Notes: generated by a model from the letters alone, not told the origin. Positions 17,281 to 26,345 are shown, counted from the first letter of the stretch. The stretch is 64,000 bases of DNA from Sinomonas sp. ASV322 (GCF_030908245.1 NZ_JAVFJJ010000002.1:310001-374000), one strand, 5' to 3'. Numbers and translations: made by a program.

Positions 17281-17867
17281 CCGTAGCGCTCCTCACGCCA
17301 CGGATCACCGTGGAGGTGGTACCCGCGGCTCTCCCAGAAGCCGGGCTCATCCTCGGCCATGAGCTCGAGACCGCTGACCCATTTGGCGCTCTTCCACAGG
17401 TACAGATGTGGCACCAGGAGCCGCGCCGGCCCGCCATGCTCGGGCGGGATCTCCCCGCCGTCGTACTCATGGACGATCCACGCCTTGCCGCCCAGCACGT
17501 CGTCGAGCGGAAGGTTCGTCGTGTATCCGCCGTAGGAATGGAAGAGCGCGTATTCCGCGTCCGTCTCGACGCCCTCGAAGAGTGCATCGACGGGCACCCC
17601 GCGCCACCTCGTGCCGAGCTTCGACCAGCTCGTCACGCAGTGGAGATCGGCAAGGATGTCTTCTTGAGGGAGCGACATGAAGCCGTTCCAGTCCCAATGC
17701 CGGCTGCTGCCGTCCGCGGCGAACGAGAAGACCCACTGGTCGCGCTCGATCCGAGGCGTCGGGCCCGCCGAGAGCACGGGGAAGTCCTCGGTCAGGTACT
17801 GACCCGGGGGGAGTCCTGGGACGTCCCTCTTCCTGCGGCCCATGAAACCCGAAGAAACAATGCCCAT
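17277..17867 (-). CDS. Sulfite-oxidase-type molybdopterin-dependent oxidoreductase
   Basis: 196 residues, cytosolic (no Tat signal). ATG 17867 follows CAGGAGCAGC. Family features: HWDWNGFMSLPQEDI, LHCVTSWSK with the molybdenum-ligating Cys, GVPVDALFEG, SYGGYTTNLPLDDVLGGKAWIVHEYDG and HGGPARLLVPHLYLWKSAKWVSGLEL. It contains only the catalytic domain, shorter than eukaryotic sulfite oxidase and closer to YedY/MsrP. Substrate unknown; the flavin reductase downstream probably supplies electrons. Confidence 0.88.
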   Translation of the reverse strand: MGIVSSGFMGRRKRDVPGLPPGQYLTEDFPVLSAGPTPRIERDQWVFSFAADGSSRHWDWNGFMSLPQEDILADLHCVTSWSKLGTRWRGVPVDALFEGVETDAEYALFHSYGGYTTNLPLDDVLGGKAWIVHEYDGGEIPPEHGGPARLLVPHLYLWKSAKWVSGLELMAEDEPGFWESRGYHLHGDPWREERYG

Positions 17868-17944
17868 TGCTGCTCCTGAAGAGGTTCTCAGCGTTCGTGC
17901 GGCGCCCTTCAGCTCGGACCCTACGCCCGGGGGTGCCGCGAGGG

Positions 17945-19588
17945 CTAGAGCGCAGCGGACGCGATGGGCAGGCGCAGCGTGAAGACGCTCCCGACGCCGA
18001 GCTCGCTCGCGCATTCGAGCTCGCCCCCGTGCTGGACGGCGACCTCCTTTGCGAGCGCGAGTCCCAGCCCCGTCCCGGGTATGCCCGACCGGATCGCTGC
18101 CGTGCTGCGCTGGAACCGCGTGAAGACCCGCTGGACGTCTTCGGGTGCAATCCCCAGGCCCTGGTCCTCGACCGTGCACACGGCCCAGTCGCCGTCGCGC
18201 GACGCACGCAGCGCGACCTTCGTGCCGGATTCCGAGTACTTGAGCGCATTGGAGACGAGGTTGTCGAGCACTCGGACGAGCCCGGTGCGGTCGCCCATGA
18301 CGGGGAGTTCGATGTCCGCCGCGACGCTGACGGCAATACCCCTCCCTTCGGCGTCGGGCGCCGCGGAGGCGGCCGCATACGTGAGGAGCCGCGCGAGGTC
18401 GAGCCTTGTGCGCGGAACCTCCGCCGTCGTGCCCTCGACCGACGCGGCGAGGATGTCGTCGACCATCTTCCGGAGGTGGCGCGCGTTCCGGCTCATGACT
18501 TGAAGGTCGGAACGCGCCTCGGGGCTGAGGGACGGATCCTCTTGGAGGAGCTCGGCGTAGCCGAGGAGGCTCGTGAGCGGCGTCCGGAATTCGTGGGACA
18601 TGCTCGCGAGGAAGCTGTCCCTCGCCCGCACGGCCGCCACGACCTCGGTCACGTCCGACGACGCCAGCACGATCCCCGCGTGCGCGCCCGCGGGGTCGGA
18701 GAACTCGCGGGCCGAGATGGCGACCATGCGCGCGTCCGGTCCGTTCCCGAGCCGGAAGATCTCGTGGTCGAGGGTGGCCCCGGACCGGGCCCGCGCGAGG
18801 GGGCGCTCGTCCGCGGCCACGGGCTCGCCACCCTCGCGAAAGACGAGCAGATCACCTTCGAGGGCCGAGGCGCGGCCCTCGGGAAGCGCGACGAGGTAGA
18901 GCTGGCGCTGCTTCGCATTGAGGAAGATGTTCTCACCCTGGTCGTCGATCACGAGCACGCCGACGTCGACGGTCTCGAGCACCGTGTCGAGGAGCCGCTC
19001 GCGGGTCTCGCTCCGCGCGAGGAGCTCCTCGACGCGAGCCTGCTGCGCGACGCCACGCGATGTCATGGCGGCGATCACGACGGCGACCGTGATGAGCATG
19101 AGCGGAGCGACGATTTCCGCGATGAACGAGTGGGGAGCCGCCGACCCGACGATGAGGAGCGGCGTCCACACCATGACGACCGATGCCAACGCGCCGATCC
19201 CTACGACAAGCCGTGGGCGATACCCCGACCCGGAAAGCCACATGATGGGGAACACGGCGACGAGGGCGAGCCCCGAGAGGACCGGGGTCTCCGCCGCACG
19301 GACCAGCCCGACGGGAACGAAGTCGAGCAGGGGGATGGCAAGCGGTGCCCACGAGGGCAGGCGGCGCCACGGGATCACGGCGCAGGCAGCGAAGATGACG
19401 ACGGCGATGGCCTGGCCCGCTGCAAAGGCGCCCTCGGAGACGGGCCTGATGCCCGCGAGCGTCACGACCACGTAGATGAGCAAAAGGGTTATGTTGAGGG
19501 GGAGCTGGGCGAGGATCACCCGGCCCCGGGGGCCGAGTCCGTCGAATCGGCGCCGGCCCGCCAGCAGGACCTCCAGAAGCTTTTCCAC
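17945..19588 (-). CDS. Membrane sensor histidine kinase
   Basis: 547 residues, starting at GTG 19588 (GGAG 7 bases upstream). About six membrane helices (residues about 25-180), a PAS-like sensor (FLNAKQRQLY ... EFSDPAGAHAGIVLASSDVTEV), HisKA with SMSHEFRTPLTSLLGY, and HATPase_c with LDNLVSNALKYS, EDQGLGIAPEDV and GTGLGLALAKEVAVQHGG. Divergent from the response-regulator phosphatase gene across 88 bp, so it is its probable kinase. It ends 77 bp from the molybdopterin gene. Signal unknown. Confidence 0.92.
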   Translation of the reverse strand: MEKLLEVLLAGRRRFDGLGPRGRVILAQLPLNITLLLIYVVVTLAGIRPVSEGAFAAGQAIAVVIFAACAVIPWRRLPSWAPLAIPLLDFVPVGLVRAAETPVLSGLALVAVFPIMWLSGSGYRPRLVVGIGALASVVMVWTPLLIVGSAAPHSFIAEIVAPLMLITVAVVIAAMTSRGVAQQARVEELLARSETRERLLDTVLETVDVGVLVIDDQGENIFLNAKQRQLYLVALPEGRASALEGDLLVFREGGEPVAADERPLARARSGATLDHEIFRLGNGPDARMVAISAREFSDPAGAHAGIVLASSDVTEVVAAVRARDSFLASMSHEFRTPLTSLLGYAELLQEDPSLSPEARSDLQVMSRNARHLRKMVDDILAASVEGTTAEVPRTRLDLARLLTYAAASAAPDAEGRGIAVSVAADIELPVMGDRTGLVRVLDNLVSNALKYSESGTKVALRASRDGDWAVCTVEDQGLGIAPEDVQRVFTRFQRSTAAIRSGIPGTGLGLALAKEVAVQHGGELECASELGVGSVFTLRLPIASAAL

Positions 19589-19676
19589 GGCTCTCCAGTC
19601 ACATTCTTTGTATTCCCCAGACAAGTTTGTGACACAGACCTCGGAAATGCTGGAGCGGACATGTAAAAAGGAGAAC

Positions 19677-20771
19677 ATGACACGTCGCGCACTCGTCATC
19701 GAGGACAATCCGGACATCCGGCGCCTCCTCGAAGCGACGCTCAGCCGCCAGGGGTTCGACGCCACCAGCGCCGGCGCGGGCTACCCGGCCCTTGAGGCCG
19801 CGCGCCGCATCGAGCCGGACCTCATCACCCTCGATCTCGGGCTCCCCGATCTCGACGGCCTCGAGGTATGCCGGACGCTGCGCATGTTCAGCAACGCGTA
19901 CATCCTCGTGGTCACGGCGCGCGCCGCGGAGGCCGACCGCCTCGAGGCGCTCGACCGTGGTGCGGACGACGTGCTCCCCAAGCCGTTCAGCCCGCGCGAG
20001 CTCCAGGCGCGGGTCGAGGCGCTCTTCCGCCGCCCGCGCGCAGCCGCGGCACCAGAGACCGAGCTCCAGACGGCCGCACGCGTCCAGCGTGGCCTCCTCC
20101 CGGACCGCGCCCCGGATGTGCCCGGCTACGACATCGCGGGCGCGTGCCACCCGTCGCGGAGCGTCGGCGGCGACTTCTTCGACTGGGAGAGCGACGGCGC
20201 CTCGATCGCCTTCACGCTGGCGGACGCGATGGGCAAGGGCATGGGGGCCGCGCTCGTCGCGGCCACCGCCCGGGCTGTGCTGCGCCCGGGCCGCCTCGAT
20301 CACGGGCCCGGGGCCCTCGTGGGAACGGCGGCGAGGGCGCTCGAGCCCGACCTGCTCCGGCTCGGATCGTTCGTGACACTCCTCCACACACGCCTCGATG
20401 CCGCGACGGGCGATTTCACGTACGTCGACGCGGGGCACGGCCTCGGCGTCCTCATCCACCCGGACGGCATGTGGGAGCGGCTCGAGACGTCCGGGCCCCC
20501 GATCGGCCTGCTCCAGGGCGCCGAGTGGACGGCTCGCGACGGCCGGCTCGAGCCCGGTGGCACCCTCGTGGCCCTGAGCGACGGGCTGCTCGAAGGGTAC
20601 GCCCGAGTCGAGGAGGCGCTCGATGCCGCCACGGCGGCCATCGTCGGGGCGCCGGACGCCGCGGCGGCCGTTAGCTCGGTCATCAGCCTTGATTCGACGA
20701 ATCAGGATGACACGACCGTCATCGTCGTCCGTCGCGCGCCTGCGGGCGCCTCCCCGCAGGGGACGGGGTGA
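19677..20771 (+). CDS. Response regulator with PP2C-type (RsbU/SpoIIE) phosphatase output
   Basis: 364 residues from ATG 19677 (AAAAGGAG just upstream). N-terminal receiver (VIEDNPD acidic pair, LDLGLPDLDG phospho-acceptor near Asp 54, VVTARA, PKPFSP), then a SpoIIE-type metal phosphatase: SVGGDFFDW, DAMGKGMGAALV, VDAGHG, ALSDGLLEG, DDTTVIVV. Phosphorylation by the divergent kinase should switch on dephosphorylation of a STAS protein, and one is encoded two genes downstream. It overlaps the glycosyltransferase start by GTGA. Confidence 0.93.
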   Translation: MTRRALVIEDNPDIRRLLEATLSRQGFDATSAGAGYPALEAARRIEPDLITLDLGLPDLDGLEVCRTLRMFSNAYILVVTARAAEADRLEALDRGADDVLPKPFSPRELQARVEALFRRPRAAAAPETELQTAARVQRGLLPDRAPDVPGYDIAGACHPSRSVGGDFFDWESDGASIAFTLADAMGKGMGAALVAATARAVLRPGRLDHGPGALVGTAARALEPDLLRLGSFVTLLHTRLDAATGDFTYVDAGHGLGVLIHPDGMWERLETSGPPIGLLQGAEWTARDGRLEPGGTLVALSDGLLEGYARVEEALDAATAAIVGAPDAAAAVSSVISLDSTNQDDTTVIVVRRAPAGASPQGTG

Positions 20772-22771
20772 GGCACGTTATAGTCCGCGCCGTCGCGACC
20801 CTCACGGTCCTGACCGGCGCGAACTACATCCTGTGGCGGTGGGAGGCCTCGGTCAACTGGGACGTCTGGTGGATCGCCCTCCCGCTCGTCGTTGCGGAGA
20901 CGTACTCACTCATCGACGTCGCCCTCTTCGCGATCACGGTGTGGCGCGTCCCCGCGCATCGCGTCCCGCCCACACCGCCCGAGGGCCTGCGCGTCGACGT
21001 CTTCATCACGACCTACGACGAAGACCCGGAGCTCGTGCTCACGACGGTCAGCGCGGCCCAGGCGATCCGTTACCCCCACCGCACGTGGATCCTCGACGAC
21101 GGCGCCCGCACCGCGCTGAGCGCGGAGGCCGAGCGGATCGGCGTCGGCTACGTATCCCGCGGGGAAGAGTGGCACGGAAAGCCGCGCCACGCGAAGGCCG
21201 GAAACCTCAACAACGCGCTCGAGCAGACCCAGGGCGAGTTCATCCTCATCCTCGACGCGGACCAGGTGCCCACCCCCGAAATCCTCGACCGCACCCTCGG
21301 CTACTTCAACGACCGCCGCGTGGCCTTCGTCCAGACGCCCCAGTGGTTCGGCAACGTCCCCGAGTCAGATCCCCTCGGGAGCCAGGCCCCGCTCTTCTAC
21401 GGTCCCATCCAGCGGGGCAAGGACGGCTGGAACGCGGCCTTCTTCTGCGGTTCGAACGGCATCCTTCGCCGCGAGGCGCTCATGCAGCTCGGCCTCACGG
21501 GCTACGTGGGGGACATCGAGCGTCGCGTGCGCCGGGCGCTCGTCGCGGGGCGGCAGGCGGTCCACAGCGCACGACGGCGGCCCGGCGCCGAGGATCCCAA
21601 GGTCGCCGCGCTGCTCGCGAGCGTCGACGAGGCCCTCGCCGAGGGCTCGCGGCGGCTTGCGGCGGGTGCGTCGATCGGGGACGCGACCTTCGCCGTCCAG
21701 TCGACCGTCGACGCCGCAGTCCGCGCGCTCGTCGCGCAGGATCTCGAGCTCGTCACGGCGGACGCCGCGGCGCTCATCGCGGAATTCAGCGCAGGAATCG
21801 CCGCGGAATCCGGGGCCCGGCACCGGGCCGAGGCGCGGCCCGCGGACCTGGCCGCCGCCGTCGAACGCCTCGCGGCCCGCGACCTCTCCCCGCTCGGCGC
21901 CCTCGAATCCGTGCGGGACGTCCTCGACCAGGTCAGCGTCGAGCGGCTCCACGAGGCACAGCCGATCATGCCGCTCTCGACCATCTCCGTGACGGAGGAC
22001 ATGTCGACGTCGATGCGCCTCCACGCAGCGGGCTGGCGCAGCGTCTACCACGATGAGCTGCTCGCCGTCGGGCTTGCGCCCGAGGACCTCCCCTCGATGC
22101 TCTCGCAGCGCATGCGCTGGGCGCAGGGCACGGTGCAGGTCATGCTCCAGGAGAATCCGCTGACCATGCGAGGCCTCTCGTGGGGTCAGCGCCTCATGTA
22201 TTTCGGCACGATGTGGAGCTACCTCTCGGGCTTCGCTGCGGTCGTGTACTTCGCGGGGCCGCTCGTGTACCTGCTCGCAGGGGTCCTCCCGGTCCAGGCC
22301 CTCAACGTCGACTTCTTCTCGCATTTCGTCCCGTTCATGGTGCTGAATCAGGCGATGTTCCTCATCGTCGCCAACGGCGCGCGCACGTGGCGAGGCCAGC
22401 AGTACAACCTCGCGCTGTTCCCGACGTGGATCCGAGCCTGCACGTCCGCGGCCGCGAACGTCTGGTTCGGGCGCCCGCTCGATTTCGTCGTGACGCCAAA
22501 ACCCCGGGAGGAAAGTCAGCGGGAAAACCAGCGCCAGCGCTCGGGCCGGCACGCCCTCCGGCTCGTGTGGCCCCAGGGGGTGTTCGCGGCCGGCCTCGCC
22601 ATCGCGTGCATCGTGGGCGCGGCGCGGTGGATTCTTGGGTTGGCCACGGATGTCGGTACCGTTGTCAACGTCGGCTGGGCGGTGTTCGATCTCACACTTT
22701 TGAGCGTGCTCGTCGGGGCGGCACGCTACCAGGGGTTCCACACGCAGACCGGGGGCGAGGAGGAAAGATGA
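20768..22771 (+). CDS. BcsA-like processive family 2 glycosyltransferase
   Basis: 667 residues. Membrane helices at both ends surround a GT-A domain with LDDGA (about 110), DADQ (about 163), FVQTPQWF, STISVTEDMSTSMRLH (TED about 409-411) and QRMRWAQGT (about 446), the full signature of cellulose/hyaluronan-type synthases. No PilZ domain follows, so no c-di-GMP control. About 150 residues (250-400) of predicted helical, Ala/Arg-rich sequence are inserted between the acceptor loop and TED. Flanked on both sides by partner-switch genes. Product probably a beta-linked exopolysaccharide; not determinable here. Confidence 0.88.
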   Translation: MRHVIVRAVATLTVLTGANYILWRWEASVNWDVWWIALPLVVAETYSLIDVALFAITVWRVPAHRVPPTPPEGLRVDVFITTYDEDPELVLTTVSAAQAIRYPHRTWILDDGARTALSAEAERIGVGYVSRGEEWHGKPRHAKAGNLNNALEQTQGEFILILDADQVPTPEILDRTLGYFNDRRVAFVQTPQWFGNVPESDPLGSQAPLFYGPIQRGKDGWNAAFFCGSNGILRREALMQLGLTGYVGDIERRVRRALVAGRQAVHSARRRPGAEDPKVAALLASVDEALAEGSRRLAAGASIGDATFAVQSTVDAAVRALVAQDLELVTADAAALIAEFSAGIAAESGARHRAEARPADLAAAVERLAARDLSPLGALESVRDVLDQVSVERLHEAQPIMPLSTISVTEDMSTSMRLHAAGWRSVYHDELLAVGLAPEDLPSMLSQRMRWAQGTVQVMLQENPLTMRGLSWGQRLMYFGTMWSYLSGFAAVVYFAGPLVYLLAGVLPVQALNVDFFSHFVPFMVLNQAMFLIVANGARTWRGQQYNLALFPTWIRACTSAAANVWFGRPLDFVVTPKPREESQRENQRQRSGRHALRLVWPQGVFAAGLAIACIVGAARWILGLATDVGTVVNVGWAVFDLTLLSVLVGAARYQGFHTQTGGEEER

Positions 22772-23100
22772 AGTTCGCCGTCGAGGAACGGGCAGGCTAC
22801 ACCGAGGTCACGGCGCAGGGGAGGCTCAACATGGTGGGCGCTCCCCTGCTCAAGGCCGCCGTCTCGGATGCCCTCGAGTCGGGGCACAAGCTGCTCGTCC
22901 TCAATCTCGGGGAGACCGAATTCATGGACTCCTCGGGGCTCGGGGCGCTCGTCGGCTGCCTCAAGGCGGCCCGCCAAGCCGGGGGCGACCTCCGGATCGC
23001 CAATGTCGGAGAGCAGGTGCAGATGGTCCTCAAACTCACGAGCATCGACCGGATCCTCACCCCGTACCCCGCCGTCGAGGATGCATACCGGAATGCGTGA
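22768..23100 (+). CDS. STAS-domain anti-sigma-factor-antagonist-type protein
   Basis: 110 residues, RsbV/SpoIIAA family. ATG 22768 overlaps the glycosyltransferase stop; AGGAGGAAAG precedes it. Phospho-site serines in TEFMDSSGLGALVGCLKAAR. Expected cycle: phosphorylated by the RsbW-like kinase encoded next, dephosphorylated by the RR-PP2C protein. Since no sigma factor lies in the operon, the output may be the glycosyltransferase itself. Confidence 0.92.
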   Translation: MKFAVEERAGYTEVTAQGRLNMVGAPLLKAAVSDALESGHKLLVLNLGETEFMDSSGLGALVGCLKAARQAGGDLRIANVGEQVQMVLKLTSIDRILTPYPAVEDAYRNA

Positions 23101-23524
23101 CCTGCTCGCCGAAGGGCATGTGCGCGGTTCGGCCACGCCGCAGATCGTCGACGCGGTGCAGGACGAGCTGGCCCGCATGTGGATCGACGCGATGGTGATC
23201 GGTCCCGGGGACCGGCTCCCGTTCGAGCTCGCAGTCATCGAGGTCGTCACGAACACGGTCAAGCACGCGCGCCCGCCGGGCGGCGAGGTCCAGCTGGATC
23301 TCGAGGTCGAGGTGCGGGCCGACCTCCTGCTCGCGCGCCTCTTCGAGCTCGGGGCCTGGCCGGCCATCATCCCCGAGGGCTCGGGCGAGATGCCCGGCCC
23401 CGAGGCCGAAGCGGGGCGCGGCCTCGCGCTCGCACGACAGCTCCTCACGACGATCACGTGCGAGCGGCACGACGGGGCCAACGTCTGGACCCTCACGCTG
23501 CGCCCCGAGCACGAGGCGGGATAG
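23093..23524 (+). CDS. RsbW-like serine kinase / anti-sigma-type ATPase
   Basis: 143 residues with GHKL ATPase N-box (FELAVIEVVTNTVKHARP) and G2-like motif (AGRGLALARQLL). ATG 23093 overlaps the STAS gene by 8 bases. It would bind and phosphorylate the STAS protein and sequester a target when free. Confidence 0.88.
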   Translation: MRDLLAEGHVRGSATPQIVDAVQDELARMWIDAMVIGPGDRLPFELAVIEVVTNTVKHARPPGGEVQLDLEVEVRADLLLARLFELGAWPAIIPEGSGEMPGPEAEAGRGLALARQLLTTITCERHDGANVWTLTLRPEHEAG

Positions 23525-23551
23525 CACCCCGGTCTCGGAGAGGACGGGACC

Positions 23552-24991
23552 ATGACGAGAACACGGCCACGCCGGGCGGGGCGCCCGGTTCGGCTGGCCG
23601 CCGCCGTCGCCTGTTTCGTCGCCGCCTGCGCCGGACTCGCCGCGTGCACCGGGCCGACGACGGCGGGGCCCACCCCGGCTTTCCCGCCCACCCCACCCGC
23701 GCCCCTCACCGCGGCCCCCGGCTCCCGCACCCCGGGGCCTCTCGAGCCGGACGACTGGCCCACCTACCACCGCGACCCGGCCCGCACGGGCGCGGGGCCG
23801 GCGTCGCCCGCCCTCGACACGCTCGGCCAGCTCCGCAGCGCCTGGCACGCGCGGCTCGACGGCGCGGTCTATGCCGAGCCGCTCGTCGTCCGCGGCCGGG
23901 TGATCGCGGCGACTGAAGCGAACACCGTGTATGCCCTCGATGCGACAAACGGTCAGGTCGTGTGGCAGCGCAACCTCGGAGCTCCGATGCGTGCCTCGGC
24001 GCTGCCGTGCGGGAACATCGACCCCTTGGGCATCACGGGAACGCCCGTGTACGACGCCGCCACAGACCTCGTGTTCGCGGTCGGGGAACTCTCCGACGGC
24101 CGCCACGAACTCGTGGGTGTCGACGCGGGCGACGGTTCGCTCGTTGTGCGGCGCGAGGTCGAGCCGCCCCACGGTGACCGGATCGCGTACCAGCAGCGCG
24201 CCGCCCTCGCCCTCCTGAACGATCGCATCTACATCGCCTATGGCGGGCTCTACGGCGATTGCGCCGACTACACCGGCACGGTGCTGTCGGTGCCCACCAC
24301 GGGCGGCGGGCCCATCGAGGCCTACGTCGTGCCGACCCGCCGTCAAGGCGGCATCTGGGCGCCCGGCGGGCCCACGGTGGACGGTTCGCGCCTGCTTGTG
24401 GGAGTGGGCAACGGGTCCTCGACCACCGATTACGACGGCTCCGATTCCCTCCTCGCGCTCAGCGCCTCGCTCGAGCGCATCGACTTCTTCGCCCCGTCCA
24501 CCTGGAGGCAAGACAATGCGGGCGACGCCGACCTCGGCTCGCTCACTCCCGTCCGGGTGGGGCCCTACGTGTTCGCGGACGGCAAGAGCGGGACCGCCTA
24601 CCTGCTCGATGCGGGACACTTCGGAGGGATCGGCGGCGCCCTCGCGCAGGCCTCGGTCTGCCGGGCGTTCGGCGCCCCGGCAGTCACGGACATGACCCTC
24701 TATGTCCCGTGCCGCGGCGGGCTGCAGCAGGTGACCGCGGTGTCACCGGCCGGAATCCACCTCGGCTGGCGGCTTCCCGTGCGCGCGGCCGGCTCGCCGG
24801 TGACGGGCTACGGGGCGGTGTGGGTCGTCGACTACGAGACCGGGGACCTCTACGCCCTCGACCCCGCGAGCGGGAGCGTCCGGCAGCACGCGCAGCTCGG
24901 CCCCGTGCCGCATTTCGCGACCCCGACGCTCTCGGGCGGGAGGGTGTTCGTGGGAACGCTCGACGGCGTCGTAGCCCTCGCCGCCGGGTAG
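23552..24991 (+). CDS. PQQ-like beta-propeller lipoprotein
   Basis: 479 residues with signal peptide and lipobox (LAACTG), a Pro/Thr-rich spacer, then repeated propeller blades (VYALDATNGQVVW, LYALDPASGSVRQ, VFVGTLDGVVALAAG). Resembles the BamB/quinoprotein fold; no catalytic evidence is seen. Last gene of the partner-switch/glycosyltransferase operon, 27 bp after the kinase gene, so it may help handle or anchor the exported polymer. Cysteine pairs may form disulfides. Confidence 0.85.
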   Translation: MTRTRPRRAGRPVRLAAAVACFVAACAGLAACTGPTTAGPTPAFPPTPPAPLTAAPGSRTPGPLEPDDWPTYHRDPARTGAGPASPALDTLGQLRSAWHARLDGAVYAEPLVVRGRVIAATEANTVYALDATNGQVVWQRNLGAPMRASALPCGNIDPLGITGTPVYDAATDLVFAVGELSDGRHELVGVDAGDGSLVVRREVEPPHGDRIAYQQRAALALLNDRIYIAYGGLYGDCADYTGTVLSVPTTGGGPIEAYVVPTRRQGGIWAPGGPTVDGSRLLVGVGNGSSTTDYDGSDSLLALSASLERIDFFAPSTWRQDNAGDADLGSLTPVRVGPYVFADGKSGTAYLLDAGHFGGIGGALAQASVCRAFGAPAVTDMTLYVPCRGGLQQVTAVSPAGIHLGWRLPVRAAGSPVTGYGAVWVVDYETGDLYALDPASGSVRQHAQLGPVPHFATPTLSGGRVFVGTLDGVVALAAG

Positions 24992-24992
24992 C

Positions 24993-25031
24993 GCGTGGTC
25001 ACCTCCACCCCACGCGTGGTCAGCTCTCGCC
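24993..25031. repeat. Family C repeat between convergent genes
   Basis: GCGTGGTCACCTCCACC (24993-25009) and GCGTGGTCAGCTCTCGCC (25014-25031), period 21. The second matches the units found inside the homoserine dehydrogenase-like gene at 4661-4722. Confidence 0.75.
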
Positions 25032-25047
25032 GGGCTCTGCTCCGGCC

Positions 25048-25827
25048 CTACCGCGGACGACGGCGGCCCGCGCCCGAGTGTCTCGACCTGCCTCCCGCAG
25101 CACCGGGCTTCCCCTGCCCTGCGGGCTTTCCGGTACCACGCGCGGGCTTCCCTGAGCGGGCGGCCTTCGCGGCCCGGCTCGCCTCATTCCTGGCCTTGGC
25201 CTCGGCCGACTGGGACGAGGCACGATCGGAGCGTCGCTGCTTCGCTGCCTCCTGCTGGTCGCGCTGGACCGAGGCCTGGCGGGAACTGCTCGCGGACCTC
25301 CCCCGCACGATCCCGATGAACTCCTGAACCGTCTCGCTCTCGTTGTCACGGAGCCACGCGACACCCACCTCGTATCCCGGAACCCCCGTGACGGGCCGGT
25401 AGCGAAGCTCCTTGCGGTTGAAGTGGCGCACGACGCTCATGGGAAGGATCGCAAGGCCCGCCCCGCCCTCGACGAGGTCGAGGCGTTCGGAGGCCCCGCC
25501 GTCGTACTCGAAGAGCTCGTCCTCGATCTCGGCGAAGGGCACCTCGTCGAACGCCTGGATCTCGTGCCCCTTCGGCGCGACGACGACGGGCACCTCTTCG
25601 TAGAGGGGGATGACGTGGAGGCCCTCGCGGTCCGCGGGGAGCCGGATGAAGGCGAGATCGGCGCGGCCCTCGCGCACGGCGGCGAGCTGGGCGCCGTCGT
25701 CGACCATCTCCGAGGCGAGCGGAGTCTCAGGGAAGCGCTCTTCCCACCGGCGGAACCATTTGCCGGGCGAGACTCCCGCGACAAAGGCGACACGAAGACC
25801 AGCCGGGACGGGGCTCTCGGAATCCAT
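25048..25827 (-). CDS. LysR-type effector-binding domain protein without DNA-binding domain
   Basis: 259 residues. Residues 1-170 match the periplasmic-binding-like effector domain of LysR regulators (LRVAFVAGVSPGKW, LAAVREGRADLAFIRLP, GLAILPMSVVRHF), but there is no helix-turn-helix. The last 85 residues are a Lys/Arg/Ala/Gln-rich tail (KAARSGKPARGTGKPAGQGK) able to bind nucleic acid nonspecifically. Divergent from a DUF5997 gene, a pairing I recall from related actinobacteria. May modulate another regulator; unproven. Confidence 0.82.
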   Translation of the reverse strand: MDSESPVPAGLRVAFVAGVSPGKWFRRWEERFPETPLASEMVDDGAQLAAVREGRADLAFIRLPADREGLHVIPLYEEVPVVVAPKGHEIQAFDEVPFAEIEDELFEYDGGASERLDLVEGGAGLAILPMSVVRHFNRKELRYRPVTGVPGYEVGVAWLRDNESETVQEFIGIVRGRSASSSRQASVQRDQQEAAKQRRSDRASSQSAEAKARNEASRAAKAARSGKPARGTGKPAGQGKPGAAGGRSRHSGAGRRRPR

Positions 25828-25925
25828 GCGTCAACCGTAGCCCGATAAGTCATGAGGGGGTCCATGGGTGGCGTCGTCAGCGCGCTGCCCGCCAGGCGCA
25901 CGCGTAGCCCGGCTACGCTTGATCC

Positions 25926-26339
25926 ATGACTTCCCCCAAGCCTCAGTCCATGAAGCCGGCCACGGCCGCCAAGAAGCTGGGTGTGCACCTGCCCGCGACC
26001 CCGGCCGAGTTCCAGGCGGGCGAGGTGACGCGCGAGCAGCTCAGCGAGCTCCAGGCGAACCCGCCGGAGTGGCTCGCGGAGCTGCGGCGGTCCGGCCCGC
26101 ACCCGCGGCCCGTCGTCGCACAGAAGCTCAACGTGACGATCAGCGGGCTGGCGCGCGGCGGGGTCTCCGAGGCGCTCACCACCGAGCAGATCTCAGAGCT
26201 CCTGCAGAACCGGCCGCAGTGGCTCGTCGACGAGCGCGCCAACATGGCGGCCGTGCGCGAGGAGCAGAAGCGCGTGCGGGAGGCGGCAGCGGCCAAGTCC
26301 CAGAAGAAGGTCAAGGCGGACCCGCGCCACTACCACTGA
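25926..26339 (+). CDS. DUF5997 family protein
   Basis: 137 residues of unknown function, Lys/Arg-rich at both ends (C-terminal KSQKKVKADPRHYH), with GVHLPATPAEFQAGEVTREQLSELQANPPEWLAELR. Two similar half-motifs (REQLSELQANPPEWLAELR, TEQISELLQNRPQWLVDER) suggest an internal duplication of a helical unit. Divergent from the LysR-domain protein. Confidence 0.8.
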   Translation: MTSPKPQSMKPATAAKKLGVHLPATPAEFQAGEVTREQLSELQANPPEWLAELRRSGPHPRPVVAQKLNVTISGLARGGVSEALTTEQISELLQNRPQWLVDERANMAAVREEQKRVREAAAAKSQKKVKADPRHYH

Positions 26340-26345
26340 CAGACC

